From the NCBI GenBank assembly GCA_963834965.1, contig CAWIEI010000035.1, positions 1 through 64,000 on the forward strand: a stretch of 64,000 nucleotides of DNA, in the 5' to 3' direction. The notes beneath the pieces are model-generated. The model was not told the origin of the DNA. It did no database searches and saw nothing but the letters and a program-made list of their open reading frames with translations. The position numbers were made by a program, and so were the translations under genes. Below are positions 26,443-35,262 of this stretch, one piece after another. Position 1 is the first letter of the stretch; every line of letters starts with the position of its first letter. Source of the DNA: Fodinibacter sp963834965 (GTDB taxonomy: Bacteria; Actinomycetota; Actinomycetes; Actinomycetales; Dermatophilaceae).

Positions 26443-28250
26443 TGCGCGGAGGCCTCCGCCGCCCGGGCGAGCTCCTCGTCGACCACCGACTCGTCGAGTT
26501 TGACGAACACCGGTGCAGGCTTGGCGATGGGCGTGCCGACGACAACAGGCCGCGACTCCCAGCGCGGGGTGGACGAGTAGTCACCGGTGATCACCGGGTA
26601 GGAGCGGCCCTCGTCGGCGGCGTCGAGCCCGGTGACCGTCTCGAGGCGCGGCATCGGCACGAACGCACCACTGCCGCCGAGCACGGCATCCACCCGGTTG
26701 GCGGCGTGCGGCAGGAAGGGCGCGAGCATCGTGTTGAGGTCGGACACGCACTGCACCAGCGTGTGCAGCACCGTGGCGAGGCGCTCGCGCTGTTCGTCGC
26801 CCTTGAGCTTGAACGGCTCGGTGCGCGAGACGTAGGCGTTGACCTCGCCGACGACCCGCATCGCCTCGGCGATGGCGGCCTTCTGCCGGTGCCGCTCCAG
26901 CAGGCCACCGACGGCGTCGAAGCCGGCGAGCACCGTGGCGCGCACCTCTTCGTCGACCGGCTCGAGCGGGCCGGGCTGCGGGATCTCGCCGAAGTTCTTC
27001 GCGACCATCGCGGCCGTGCGCGAGACGAGGTTGCCCCACCCGGCGACGAGCTCGGAGTTGTTGCGCTGCACGAAGTCGCGCCAGGTGAAGTTGGCGTCCT
27101 GGTTCTCCGGGCCGGCGGCACAGATGAAGTAGCGGATGCCGTCGGGCCCGTACCGCTCGAGCACGTCGCGTACGAGGATGGTGTAGCCGCGCGAGGTGGA
27201 GAACTGCTTGCCCTCCATCGTGAGGTACTCGCTCGAGACGACCTCGGTCGGCAGGTTGAGCTCGCCGAAGACGCCGGGCTCCCCGCCGCGGCTGCCCTTG
27301 CCCGCGTAGCCGAGCAGCTCGGCGGGCCAGATCTGGCTGTGGAAGGTGATGTTGTCCTTGCCCATGAAGTAGTGGGAGACCGCCTCGGGGTCGTTCCACC
27401 ACTCGCGCCAGCGCTCGGGGTCGCCGGTGCGTCGCGCCCACTCGACCGAGGCCGACAGGTAGCCGACGACGGCGTCGAACCAGACGTAGAGCCGCTTGGT
27501 GGGGTTGTCGCGCCAGCCGTCGAGCGGCACCGGGATGCCCCAGTCGATGTCGCGGGTCATCGCGCGTGGACGGATCTCGTCGAGGATGTTGAGGCTGAAC
27601 TTGATGACGTTGGGCCGCCAGGTGCCCGACGCCGCACGCTCCTCGAGCCACTCGCGCAGGGCGTCGGCCAGCGCCGGCAGGTCGAGCAGGAAGTGCTGGG
27701 TCTCGACGAAGACCGGTGTCTCGCCGTTGATCCGGCTGCGGGGGTCGATGAGGTCGGTGGGGTCGAGCTGGTTGCCGCAGTTGTCGCACTGGTCACCGCG
27801 GGCCTCGCCGTAGCCACAGATCGGGCAGGTGCCCTCGATGTAGCGGTCGGGCAGGGTGCGCCCGGTCGAGGGCGAGATGGCGCCCTGGGTGGTCTGCTCG
27901 ACCATGTAGCCGTTCTTCCACACCTGGGTGAACAGCTCTTGCGCCACGGCGTAGTGGTTGGCCGTGGTGGTGCGGGTGTAGAGGTCGTAGGAGCAGCCCA
28001 GGTCGGTGAGCTCGCCGGCGATGATCGCGTGGTTGGTGTCGACGAACTCGCGGGGCGTCACCTCGGCCTGGTCGGCCAGCACCAGGATGGGCGTGCCGTG
28101 CTCGTCGGAGCCGCTCACCATGAGCACGTCGTGCCCCGCCATCCGCATGTAGCGGCTGAAGACGTCGGAGGGCACGCCGAACCCGGCGACGTGGCCGAGG
28201 TGGCGCGGGCCGTTGGCGTACGGCCAGGCGACGGCGGAGAGGACCTTCAT
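26439..28250 (-). CDS. metG: Methionyl-tRNA synthetase
   Basis: Class I aminoacyl-tRNA synthetase charging tRNA-Met. 603 residues: Rossmann domain with HIGH-type PYANGPRHLGHVAG, a zinc knuckle CPICGYGEARGDQCDNCG (about 145-165), KMSKS-loop equivalent GKQFSTSRG (about 340) and an anticodon-binding helical domain. The degenerate KMSKS is normal for this MetRS subgroup. Start ATG at 28250 (MKVLSAVAWPYANG) is placed by homology; an upstream in-frame extension lacks family similarity. First gene of the metG-tatD pair. Confidence 0.95.
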   Translation of the reverse strand: MKVLSAVAWPYANGPRHLGHVAGFGVPSDVFSRYMRMAGHDVLMVSGSDEHGTPILVLADQAEVTPREFVDTNHAIIAGELTDLGCSYDLYTRTTTANHYAVAQELFTQVWKNGYMVEQTTQGAISPSTGRTLPDRYIEGTCPICGYGEARGDQCDNCGNQLDPTDLIDPRSRINGETPVFVETQHFLLDLPALADALREWLEERAASGTWRPNVIKFSLNILDEIRPRAMTRDIDWGIPVPLDGWRDNPTKRLYVWFDAVVGYLSASVEWARRTGDPERWREWWNDPEAVSHYFMGKDNITFHSQIWPAELLGYAGKGSRGGEPGVFGELNLPTEVVSSEYLTMEGKQFSTSRGYTILVRDVLERYGPDGIRYFICAAGPENQDANFTWRDFVQRNNSELVAGWGNLVSRTAAMVAKNFGEIPQPGPLEPVDEEVRATVLAGFDAVGGLLERHRQKAAIAEAMRVVGEVNAYVSRTEPFKLKGDEQRERLATVLHTLVQCVSDLNTMLAPFLPHAANRVDAVLGGSGAFVPMPRLETVTGLDAADEGRSYPVITGDYSSTPRWESRPVVVGTPIAKPAPVFVKLDESVVDEELARAAEASAQ

Positions 28251-28411
28251 AGGAGACGATCCTAGGCGGCGCCCACCACTGGTTTTCCCGCCGCCCGCCA
28301 CGTACAACGGTTCGGTCACGCCGACCGTCGCGGGGACTACGCTGGTCCCGCAACGATGTTGCTGTCGTCGGTGCGGCCGCGCGGTGCGGCTGCCGTCACA
28401 AGGAGGACGCC

Positions 28412-29014
28412 GTGCTGGCTGCCCTCACGGGTATGGGGCTGTCCGCCGCCGCGGGCCTGAACGCCTACATCCCGTTCCTCGTCGTCGCGCTCATCGCGCG
28501 GTTCACCGACTACATCACCCTGCCCGTCGGGTACGAGTGGATCGAGAGCAGCTGGGCGATCGGCATCGGGGCGGCGCTGTTGCTCGCCGAGGTCATCCTC
28601 GACAAGATTCCGGCCGTCGACACCATCAACGACACGATCCAGACCTTCATCCGGCCCAGCATGGGCGGGCTGATCTTCGCGGCCACGACCGCCGCGGCCC
28701 AGCTCGACAACTCCACCTGGCTGAAGGAGAACCCGTGGGTGTCGGTGGTGCTCGGGGTGATCATCTCCGGACTGGTGCACACCGGCAAGATGGCTGCCCG
28801 ACCGGTCATCAACGTGGGCACCGTGGGTGCGGGGGCGCCGGTGGTCTCGACCGTCGAGGACATCGGCTCGCTCGGGCTGTCGCTGATCGCCCTCATCGCA
28901 CCGGTGCTCGTCATCCTCGCGCTGGCGCTGCTCGCCTGGCTGCTGATCTGGATGTGGCTGCGGGTGCGCCGATGGCGGCGCACCCGCCGCGACCCCGCCT
29001 ACACCTCGGCCTGA
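28412..29014 (+). CDS. DUF4126 domain membrane protein
   Basis: 200-residue protein with about four to five hydrophobic segments matching DUF4126 (N-terminal LTGMGLSAAAGLNAYIPFLVVALIARF, conserved loop VDTINDTIQTFIRPSMGGL) and a basic C-terminus RVRRWRRTRRDP. Function unknown. GTG at 28412 follows AGGAGG at ideal spacing. Divergent from metG, convergent with the next lipoprotein gene (4 bp gap). Confidence 0.85.
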   Translation: MLAALTGMGLSAAAGLNAYIPFLVVALIARFTDYITLPVGYEWIESSWAIGIGAALLLAEVILDKIPAVDTINDTIQTFIRPSMGGLIFAATTAAAQLDNSTWLKENPWVSVVLGVIISGLVHTGKMAARPVINVGTVGAGAPVVSTVEDIGSLGLSLIALIAPVLVILALALLAWLLIWMWLRVRRWRRTRRDPAYTSA

Positions 29015-29018
29015 CGCG

Positions 29019-29801
29019 TCAGCTCTTGACGACCAGGTCCGGCGGCGGCTCGGTGAACGTCGTGGCGCGACCCCAGTCCGAGAAGGTGAGGTCGGCCGGC
29101 TCGCGCTTCGGTCCGACGTAGCGCAGCAGGGTGTCGCTGCCGTCGGTTGCCACCCACATCCGCGTCCCGCCCTCCGCGCCGAGCACGTACGCGGGCCGCC
29201 CGTCGACCTCGGCCCGCGCGGCAGCACCGGTGTCGGACTCCAGGAGCGCGAGGTCCGGCTGGGCGAAGGCGTCGGTGAGGATCGAGCGCAGCGTGAACGA
29301 CCCCAGCCCGGTCACGTCCTCCGGCGTGGCCGGTGCGTACTTGCCCACCAGCGCCTTGGCGGTCTTCGGGTTCCCGGTGACCTCGGCCCAGTGCGCCTCG
29401 TCGCCGCCGACCCAGGAGTCGGTTCCGACCGTGAGCACCTCGGCGACACCCCCCGCGGGCGTGGTGATGACCACGGTCTGGTTCGAGCCGTTGGCCCGGC
29501 CCTCGAGGTCGATGCGCAGCTGCTTGCCGTGGCGGCTCACGGTGCCCACCGCATGGCCCGACTCCGCCGACAGGGCCGCGGTGCGGGCGTCGCGGTAGAC
29601 GTCGGCCACCGAGGGCGCCGACGTGCTCGATGCCGCCGTCTCGCTGGTGGCGGTGGGTGGGCTCGCGGTGCCCGCGCCGGATGCCGTGGGCTCGCCGTCG
29701 CCGCCGCACCCGGCGAGCAGCGCGCTCGCCACGACCAGGGCGACGGCCAGCAGGCGCAGGGCGCGGCGGCCGGGGTGGGTCAGCACGGTTTCCCTTCTCA
29801 C
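29019..29801 (-). CDS. Secreted lipoprotein, LppX/LprG-like fold possible
   Basis: 260-residue lipoprotein: signal peptide ending LLAGC (lipobox Cys about 32), a Thr/Ser/Ala-rich spacer to about residue 65, then a beta-rich domain (SGHAVGTVSRHGKQLRIDLEGRANGS ... MWVATDGSDTLLRYV) reminiscent of LppX/LprAFG-type lipid-binding lipoproteins. No enzyme motif is seen. It follows the TetR gene with a 7-bp gap, so it is likely co-transcribed and regulated by it. Confidence 0.7.
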   Translation of the reverse strand: MRRETVLTHPGRRALRLLAVALVVASALLAGCGGDGEPTASGAGTASPPTATSETAASSTSAPSVADVYRDARTAALSAESGHAVGTVSRHGKQLRIDLEGRANGSNQTVVITTPAGGVAEVLTVGTDSWVGGDEAHWAEVTGNPKTAKALVGKYAPATPEDVTGLGSFTLRSILTDAFAQPDLALLESDTGAAARAEVDGRPAYVLGAEGGTRMWVATDGSDTLLRYVGPKREPADLTFSDWGRATTFTEPPPDLVVKS

Positions 29802-29808
29802 GACGCCA

Positions 29809-30414
29809 TCATCCGGTCACGTGCAGGCCGCGGACCACGAGCGGCACGGCGGCGCGCACGAACGCGGGCCGTTGGGCGGACGGCATCCGGATGGCGGTCG
29901 CGAGCACGCCCTCGATGGCGGCCACGCCGACCGCCGCGCGAAGTGCCGGGTCCTCGCGCCCGGTGCAGCGCACCAGCTCCTCGACCACGCGCACCAGCCC
30001 CTGGCGCCACGGGTCGAAGACGGCCATCAGCTCGGGGCGGCGCGCGGCCTCGAGGGCGAGCTCGGCCTGGGTGCGCACGATCTCGGGGCGGCGCAGCCAG
30101 CGCAGCAGCAGGTCGGTGACGGCCCGGGCCACGGCGTCGGGGTCCTCGGCGTGCGGCGCGGCCGCCGCGGCCATCGCGTCGACATCGCGGGCGAGCAGCC
30201 CACCGACGTGCTCGGTGAGCGCGACGAGCAGGGCCAGGCGGGTGCGCAGGTAGGCCGAGCAGGTGCCCTCGGGCAGCCCCGCCCGCGCGTCGACCGCCCG
30301 GTGCGTGAGCCCCCGCAGCCCCGACTCGGCGACGACGTCGACGGCCGCCTCGAGCAGCTCGGCCCGACGCCCACCACGGATGCCGGTGCCGGCGGTCGTG
30401 CTGGTGGGCGTCAC
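29809..30414 (-). CDS. TetR family transcriptional regulator
   Basis: 201-residue repressor with a TetR DNA-binding domain (GRRAELLEAAVDVVAESGLRG, then LTHRAVDARAGLPEGTCSAYLRTRLALL, residues about 15-62) and a helical ligand domain. GTG at 30414 (VTPTSTTAG) is the only start close to the domain; no strong ribosome site. Upstream, a 15-bp inverted repeat lies between this gene and the divergent phosphotransferase gene. Confidence 0.85.
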   Translation of the reverse strand: MTPTSTTAGTGIRGGRRAELLEAAVDVVAESGLRGLTHRAVDARAGLPEGTCSAYLRTRLALLVALTEHVGGLLARDVDAMAAAAAPHAEDPDAVARAVTDLLLRWLRRPEIVRTQAELALEAARRPELMAVFDPWRQGLVRVVEELVRCTGREDPALRAAVGVAAIEGVLATAIRMPSAQRPAFVRAAVPLVVRGLHVTG

Positions 30415-30545
30415 CCCGCCATTGTGTCGCCTCCCCCGGGGTCGCCGCTGCCCGCCCACGGCAGAGGCCACCAGTCGACCGACCAGCGCGGGCCGGCTCT
30501 CCTGCACCTGGGTTCTCGTTGGCCCGGCTCGGTGCGCTTCCACCG

Positions 30546-30614
30546 ACATGCAGTCGGCCGAGTTTGGCTGGCCCTCGAGCACGGCAGTCCCATCGTCACC
30601 GGCCGACTGCATGT
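30546..30614. repeat. 15-bp perfect inverted repeat in a divergent promoter region
   Basis: ACATGCAGTCGGCCG (30546-30560) is the exact reverse complement of 30600-30614, separated by 39 bp. Arms this long could be paired operator sites for the adjacent TetR protein or the ends of a small inverted-repeat element. Confidence 0.8.
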
Positions 30615-30650
30615 CTGCAGGCGCACTTCCCGGCCGCTTAGGCTCGACCG

Positions 30651-31301
30651 GTGACGGCATCTCGCGGCATCGAGATCGGCGGCGGAGTCGTGCGTCGTCC
30701 CGCTGCCGAGTGGACGCCGTCGGTCCATGCGCTGCTGCAGCATCGTGTCGATGCCGGCCTGCCGGTCCCCGAGCCGCTGGACATCGCAGACGGTGTGGAG
30801 ACGGTGCGCCGGCTGCCGGGCGATGCCGGTGAGGAGGCGTGGCCGCACCAGACCTCGCTGGCCGGCGTCCGGTCAGCCAGTCGCCTCCTGCGGGCCGTCC
30901 ACGACGCCACCCTCACCTGGTCGCCGCCCGACGGTGCGGTGTGGGCCGTTCCGGCCGAGCCGGGTTCGGCGGGCGTGCTGTGCCACGGAGACCCGAAGCC
31001 GCCGAACATGACGTGGGACAGGAACCGGGCGACGGGCATCTTGGACTGGGACGACGCCCGCCCGGCCCCGAGGCTGAGCGATGTCGCCTACACCCTGCAG
31101 TGGATCGCCCCGCTCTTCGAGGACGATGCCGAGCTGCGGCGGCGTGGCCTGCCGACCCACATCACCGCCCGTGAGCCACGCCGGGGGTTGATACCGGTCC
31201 TTCGCGGACCCTCCACCGAGTGGCCCGACGCGACGGCTGTTCGACTGCCGACTCCCGGACCGGGAATGCCCGGCACTGGAAATGGATTACTACAGGTGTA
31301 G
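30651..31301 (+). CDS. Phosphotransferase (APH-like) family protein, C-terminus probably truncated
   Basis: 216 residues resembling aminoglycoside/choline-kinase-like phosphotransferases: N-lobe RRPAAEWTPSVHALL ... VETVRRLPGDAGE, the catalytic loop CHGDPKPPNMTW (about residue 120) and metal-binding GILDWDDARPAP (about 137). After DDAELRRRGLP the family C-terminal helices are missing and the tail is Pro/Gly-rich without similarity, so the gene is probably truncated and may be non-functional. The GTG start has no clear ribosome site. Confidence 0.55.
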   Translation: MTASRGIEIGGGVVRRPAAEWTPSVHALLQHRVDAGLPVPEPLDIADGVETVRRLPGDAGEEAWPHQTSLAGVRSASRLLRAVHDATLTWSPPDGAVWAVPAEPGSAGVLCHGDPKPPNMTWDRNRATGILDWDDARPAPRLSDVAYTLQWIAPLFEDDAELRRRGLPTHITAREPRRGLIPVLRGPSTEWPDATAVRLPTPGPGMPGTGNGLLQV

Positions 31302-31320
31302 AGTTCTCTACATCCGTAGA
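31290..31320 (+). promoter_or_regulatory. Tandem BlaI/MecI-type operators
   Basis: CTACAGGTGTAG (31290-31301, TACA-N2-TGTA) is followed by TCTACATCCGTAGA (31307-31320). BlaI/MecI/CopY repressors bind TACA-N2-TGTA dyads, often in tandem. The second ends 12 bp before the start codon of the small membrane protein. No BlaI gene lies in the window. Confidence 0.6.
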
Positions 31321-31332
31321 AAGGAATGTCTC

Positions 31333-31521
31333 ATGGGTCCCCTCACCGGCCTCGCCACCGTCGCCACCGTCCTGCTGGTCACCATGGTGCTCAGCGCCGT
31401 CGTCGTGCTCGGCCTCACCGTCGCGTTCGTCGTGCCTGCCCTGCGCACGACCCGCACCGACCGGCTGCGCCGCTCGCTCAGCATCCCGACGTACTACCTG
31501 CACCCCGCCACCGCGCACTGA
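31333..31521 (+). CDS. Small single-span membrane protein
   Basis: 62-residue protein with one long hydrophobic stretch (about residues 5-35: TVATVLLVTMVLSAVVVLGL and beyond) and a basic C-terminal tail ending IPTYYLHPATAH. Function unrecognised. Start ATG at 31333 (MGPLTG) has AAGGA eight bases upstream. It sits directly behind two BlaI/MecI-type dyads, suggesting induction by cell-wall or metal stress through a remote repressor (inferred). Confidence 0.6.
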   Translation: MGPLTGLATVATVLLVTMVLSAVVVLGLTVAFVVPALRTTRTDRLRRSLSIPTYYLHPATAH

Positions 31522-31662
31522 CGCCCGGGGGCCGAGGTTCCGGACCCGCCGACCGGGCGCCGCGCGCCACGGTCGTCGTAGGCCCCCGTCCCCTGCCAAC
31601 TCCCAGCAGACGTGCAGCCAACGTGCGGCGCACGTCCGGGCTGGCGGCATAGCCTGACGCCC

Positions 31663-32406
31663 ATGCGGCGCAGGAACCTCACCGAGACCTGGCTCGTCCT
31701 CGGTGTCTCGCTCGGCGCCTCGGCGGTCTGGTCGCTCCTTCGGATCATCGACAAGCTGACCCTGGTGCAGTCGCTCGGGTCGCAGACCACGGCGATGAAC
31801 AACTCGGTCACGCCCGACCGCCCGTGGCTCGACCTGACCTACCAGCTGGTCGGCATCGTCATCGCCCTGGTGCCGGTGCTGCTGGCTCTGCACCTGCTGC
31901 GGCGCGACGACCCGAACGAGCCGCACACGATGGGCTTCGACCTACGCCGCCCCTGGCAGGACCTCTGGCGCGGGGCCCTGCTCGCCGCCGCCATCGGGCT
32001 GCCCGGCCTCGCCCTGTACGCGGCCGCCAAGGCCCTCGACCTCAACACCACGATCGCCGCCGCCAACCTGGCGGGCGCCTGGTGGACCGTGCCGGTGCTG
32101 ATCCTCGCCGCCGCCCAGAACGCGGTGCTCGAGGAGGTCATCATGGTGGGCTACCTCTTCAGCCGCTGGGGCTCGGTGGGCTGGGGCACGTGGCGGATCA
32201 TCGTCACCAGTGCGCTCATCCGCGGCAGCTACCACCTCTACCAGGGCTTCGGCGGCTTCGCCGGCAACGTGGTGATGGGCATCATCTTCGGCTGGTTCTA
32301 CACGCGCACGAAACGGGTCATGCCGCTGGTCGTCGCGCACACCATCCTCGACGTCGTGGCCTTCGTCGGCTACGCGCTGCTCAAGGACCACCTGGCCTGG
32401 CTCTGA
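31663..32406 (+). CDS. CPBP family intramembrane metalloprotease
   Basis: 247 residues with about seven membrane segments and the CPBP motifs NAVLEEVIMVGYLFSRW (Glu pair plus Arg), RGSYHLYQG (His) and AHTILDVVAF (His/Asp). The substrate is unknown. Start ATG at 31663 (MRRRNLTETW) begins at a typical positive-inside N-terminus. Second CPBP gene of the window, not closely similar to the one at 13.1 kb. Confidence 0.85.
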   Translation: MRRRNLTETWLVLGVSLGASAVWSLLRIIDKLTLVQSLGSQTTAMNNSVTPDRPWLDLTYQLVGIVIALVPVLLALHLLRRDDPNEPHTMGFDLRRPWQDLWRGALLAAAIGLPGLALYAAAKALDLNTTIAAANLAGAWWTVPVLILAAAQNAVLEEVIMVGYLFSRWGSVGWGTWRIIVTSALIRGSYHLYQGFGGFAGNVVMGIIFGWFYTRTKRVMPLVVAHTILDVVAFVGYALLKDHLAWL

Positions 32407-32463
32407 CCCGTCCCTGACGTGGCCGGTCTATCGGCCCGGGGACGGCATCCCCCCATGGACGCC

Positions 32464-32497
32464 GTGAGGCCCGCCGCATGTGGGCGGCGGGCCTCAC
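32464..32497. terminator. Bidirectional terminator, 14-bp perfect stem
   Basis: GTGAGGCCCGCCGC (32464-32477) pairs exactly with 32484-32497 over a 6-nt loop, between the CPBP gene and the convergent sdhB stop 16 bp away. Confidence 0.75.
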
Positions 32498-32512
32498 GTG
32501 CAATGCGCGGGC

Positions 32513-33256
32513 TCAGCCGCCGGAGCGCCAGGCCTTCATCAGGTCGTGGTTGAGGGTGGAGATGACGTCCTGCGGGATGCCCTTCGGGCACGCGACCGAG
32601 CAGGCCCCGATGTTGGTGCAGCCGCCGAAGCCCTCGGCATCGTGCTGGTCCACCATCGAGACCACCCGGGCCATCCGCTCGGGCTGGCCCTGGGGCAGCT
32701 CGGCGAGGTGGGTGACCTTGGCACCCATGAAGAGCATCGCGCTGGCGTTGGGGCAGGCCGCGACGCAGGCGCCGCAGGAGATGCACTCGGCCGCCTGGAA
32801 GGCGCGGTCGGCGTTCGGCTTGGGCACCGGGGTCGCGTGGGCGTCGGGGGCCGACCCGGTGTTGACCGAGATGTAGCCGCCGGCCTGGATGATCCGGTCG
32901 AAGGCGCCGCGGTCGACGACGAGGTCCTTGATCACCGGGAAGGCGCTGGCCCGCCACGGCTCGATGGTGATGACCTCACCGTCGCTGAAGCTGCGCATGT
33001 GCAGCTGGCAGGTCGTGGTCTTCTCAGGGCCGTGCGCGTGGCCGGAGATCATCAGGCCGCAGCTGCCGCAGATGCCCTCGCGGCAGTCGGAGTCGAAAGC
33101 GATCGGCTCCTCGCCCTTGGCGTTGAGCTGCTCGTTGAGCAGGTCGAGCATCTCGAGGAAGCTCATGTCGGGGCTGATCTCGGTGACCTTGTAGGTCACG
33201 AGCCCGCCGGTGTGCCGCGGGCCGGCCTGACGCCAGATCTTCAGGGTGAGGTTCAC
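32513..33256 (-). CDS. sdhB: Succinate dehydrogenase/fumarate reductase iron-sulfur subunit
   Basis: Electron-transfer subunit of complex II carrying three clusters: [2Fe-2S] at CREGICGSCG plus a later Cys (TTTCQLH), [4Fe-4S] at CISCGACVAACP and [3Fe-4S] at CTNIGACSVACPKGIP. 247 residues, standard length. GTG start overlaps the sdhA TGA (GTGA). Last gene of sdhCAB, followed by a strong terminator. Confidence 0.95.
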   Translation of the reverse strand: MNLTLKIWRQAGPRHTGGLVTYKVTEISPDMSFLEMLDLLNEQLNAKGEEPIAFDSDCREGICGSCGLMISGHAHGPEKTTTCQLHMRSFSDGEVITIEPWRASAFPVIKDLVVDRGAFDRIIQAGGYISVNTGSAPDAHATPVPKPNADRAFQAAECISCGACVAACPNASAMLFMGAKVTHLAELPQGQPERMARVVSMVDQHDAEGFGGCTNIGACSVACPKGIPQDVISTLNHDLMKAWRSGG

Positions 33257-35253
33257 TTATAGCTCCGCTGCTTCAACTCGATGGCTTCGTAGGCGAGGTC
33301 CTCCTTGTGCAGCACGGGGGCGCTCATCTCGCCGTCCCCGTCACCGCCGGTGAACTCCCAGGCCGCGACGTAGAGGAACTCGGCGTCGTTGCGCAGGGCC
33401 TCACCGTCCTCGGTCTGGCTCTCGGACCGGAAGTGGCCGCCGCAGGACTCGCGGCGGTGCAGGGCGTCGATGCACATCAGCTCGCCGAGCTCGAGGAAGT
33501 CGGCCACCCGCCCGGCCTTCTCCAGGCTCTGGTTGAGCGTGTCGGCGGCACCGAGCACCCGCACGTTGCGCCAGAACTCCTCGCGCAGGCCGCGGATGAG
33601 GTCGATGGCCTTGAGCAGGCCCTCCTCGTTGCGCTCCATGCCGCAGTACTCCCACATGATGTTGCCGAGCTCCTTGTGGAAGGAGTCGACGCTGCGCTCA
33701 CCGTTGATCGTCAGCAGCTTCGCCGTGCGCGCCTCCACCGAGGTGCGGGCCTCGGCGACCGCGGGGTCGTCGACCGCCAGCGGCGTGAACGGGCCCTTGG
33801 ACAGGTAGTCGCGGATGGTGTTCGGCAGCACGAAGTAGCCGTCGGCCAGCCCCTGCATGAGGGCCGAGGCGCCGAGCCGGTTCGCGCCGTGGTCGGAGAA
33901 GTTGGCCTCGCCGGTGACGAACAGCCCGGGGATGCTCGACTGCAGGTCGTAGTCGACCCACAGCCCGCCCATGACGTAGTGCACGGCGGGGTAGATGCGC
34001 ATCGGCACCTCGTACGGGTTCTCCCCGGTGATCCGGGCGTACATGTCGAACAGGTTGCCGTACTTGGCCTCGACGGCCGCCTTGCCCAGGCGGGAGATGG
34101 CGTCGGTGAAGTCGAGGTAGACCCCCCGGCGGAAGTCGCCCACCAGTGGCCCGACGCCGCGACCCTCGTCGCAGACGTTCTTCGCCTGGCGCGAGGCGAT
34201 GTCGCGGGGCACCAGGTTGCCGAAGCTGGGGTAGATGCGCTCGAGGTAGTAGTCGCGGTCCTCCTCGGCGATCTGGCGCGGGTCCTTGTCGCAGTCGTCG
34301 CGGTTCTTCGGCACCCAGATCCGGCCGTCGTTGCGCAGTGACTCCGACATCAGGGTCAGCTTGCTCTGGTGGTCGCCCGACACCGGGATGCAGGTGGGGT
34401 GGATCTGCGTGTAGCAGGGGTTGGCCATGTGGGCGCCCTTGCGGTGCGCGCGCCAGGTGGCCGTGACGTTGGACCCCATCGCGTTGGTGGACAGGTAGAA
34501 CACGTTGCCGTAGCCGCCCGAGGCGAGCACGACGGCATCCGCGAGGTGGGTCTCGATCTCACCGGTGACCAGGTCGCGGGCGATGATGCCCCGGGCCCGG
34601 CCGTCGGCCACGACCAGCTCGAGCATCTCGTGCCGGCTGTACTGCTGCACGGTGCCGGCGGCGACCTGCCGTTCCATGGCCTGGTAGGCGCCGATGAGCA
34701 GCTGCTGGCCGGTCTGGCCGCGCGCGTAGAAGGTGCGCGACACCTGCACGCCACCGAACGAGCGGTTGTCGAGCAGGCCGCCGTACTCGCGGGCGAAGGG
34801 CACGCCCTGCGCGACGCACTGGTCGATGATGTTGGCGCTCACCTCGGCGAGCCGGTAGACGTTGGTCTCGCGGGCGCGGTAGTCGCCGCCCTTGACCGTG
34901 TCGTAGAAGAGCCGGTAGGTGGAGTCGCCGTCCTCCTTGTAGTTCTTCGCGGCGTTGATGCCGCCCTGGGCGGCGATCGAGTGCGCCCGGCGCGGGCTGT
35001 CCTGGAAGCAGAACGACTTGACGTTGTAGCCCGCCTCGCCCAGAGTCGCGGCGGCGGCCCCGCCCGCCAGCCCGGTGCCGACGATGATGACGTCGAGCTT
35101 GCGGCGGTTGGCCGGGTTCACCAGCGCCGCCTCGAACTTGCGGGTGGTCCACTTGTCGGCGATCGGGCCGCCCGGCGCCTTGCTGTCGGCGATCGGGTCG
35201 CCCTCGGTGTAGAGCCGGTGGGCGATGCCCGCGTTCACGGTGGTGTCGGTCAT
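33253..35253 (-). CDS. sdhA: Succinate dehydrogenase/fumarate reductase flavoprotein subunit
   Basis: Catalytic subunit oxidising succinate to fumarate with covalent FAD. 666 residues: FAD Rossmann motif VIIVGTGLAGGAAAATLGEAGY, flavin-linking region FCFQDSPRRAHSIAAQGGINAAKNY (His), active-site segments HPTCIPVSGDHQSKLTLMSE and HYVMGGLWVDYDLQSSIPGLFVTGEANFSDHGANRLGAS in order. Length is that of the B. subtilis-type (class B) enzymes. GAGG precedes the ATG; sdhC ends 9 nt upstream. Confidence 0.95.
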   Translation of the reverse strand: MTDTTVNAGIAHRLYTEGDPIADSKAPGGPIADKWTTRKFEAALVNPANRRKLDVIIVGTGLAGGAAAATLGEAGYNVKSFCFQDSPRRAHSIAAQGGINAAKNYKEDGDSTYRLFYDTVKGGDYRARETNVYRLAEVSANIIDQCVAQGVPFAREYGGLLDNRSFGGVQVSRTFYARGQTGQQLLIGAYQAMERQVAAGTVQQYSRHEMLELVVADGRARGIIARDLVTGEIETHLADAVVLASGGYGNVFYLSTNAMGSNVTATWRAHRKGAHMANPCYTQIHPTCIPVSGDHQSKLTLMSESLRNDGRIWVPKNRDDCDKDPRQIAEEDRDYYLERIYPSFGNLVPRDIASRQAKNVCDEGRGVGPLVGDFRRGVYLDFTDAISRLGKAAVEAKYGNLFDMYARITGENPYEVPMRIYPAVHYVMGGLWVDYDLQSSIPGLFVTGEANFSDHGANRLGASALMQGLADGYFVLPNTIRDYLSKGPFTPLAVDDPAVAEARTSVEARTAKLLTINGERSVDSFHKELGNIMWEYCGMERNEEGLLKAIDLIRGLREEFWRNVRVLGAADTLNQSLEKAGRVADFLELGELMCIDALHRRESCGGHFRSESQTEDGEALRNDAEFLYVAAWEFTGGDGDGEMSAPVLHKEDLAYEAIELKQRSYK

Positions 35254-35262
35254 GTCAGTGCC

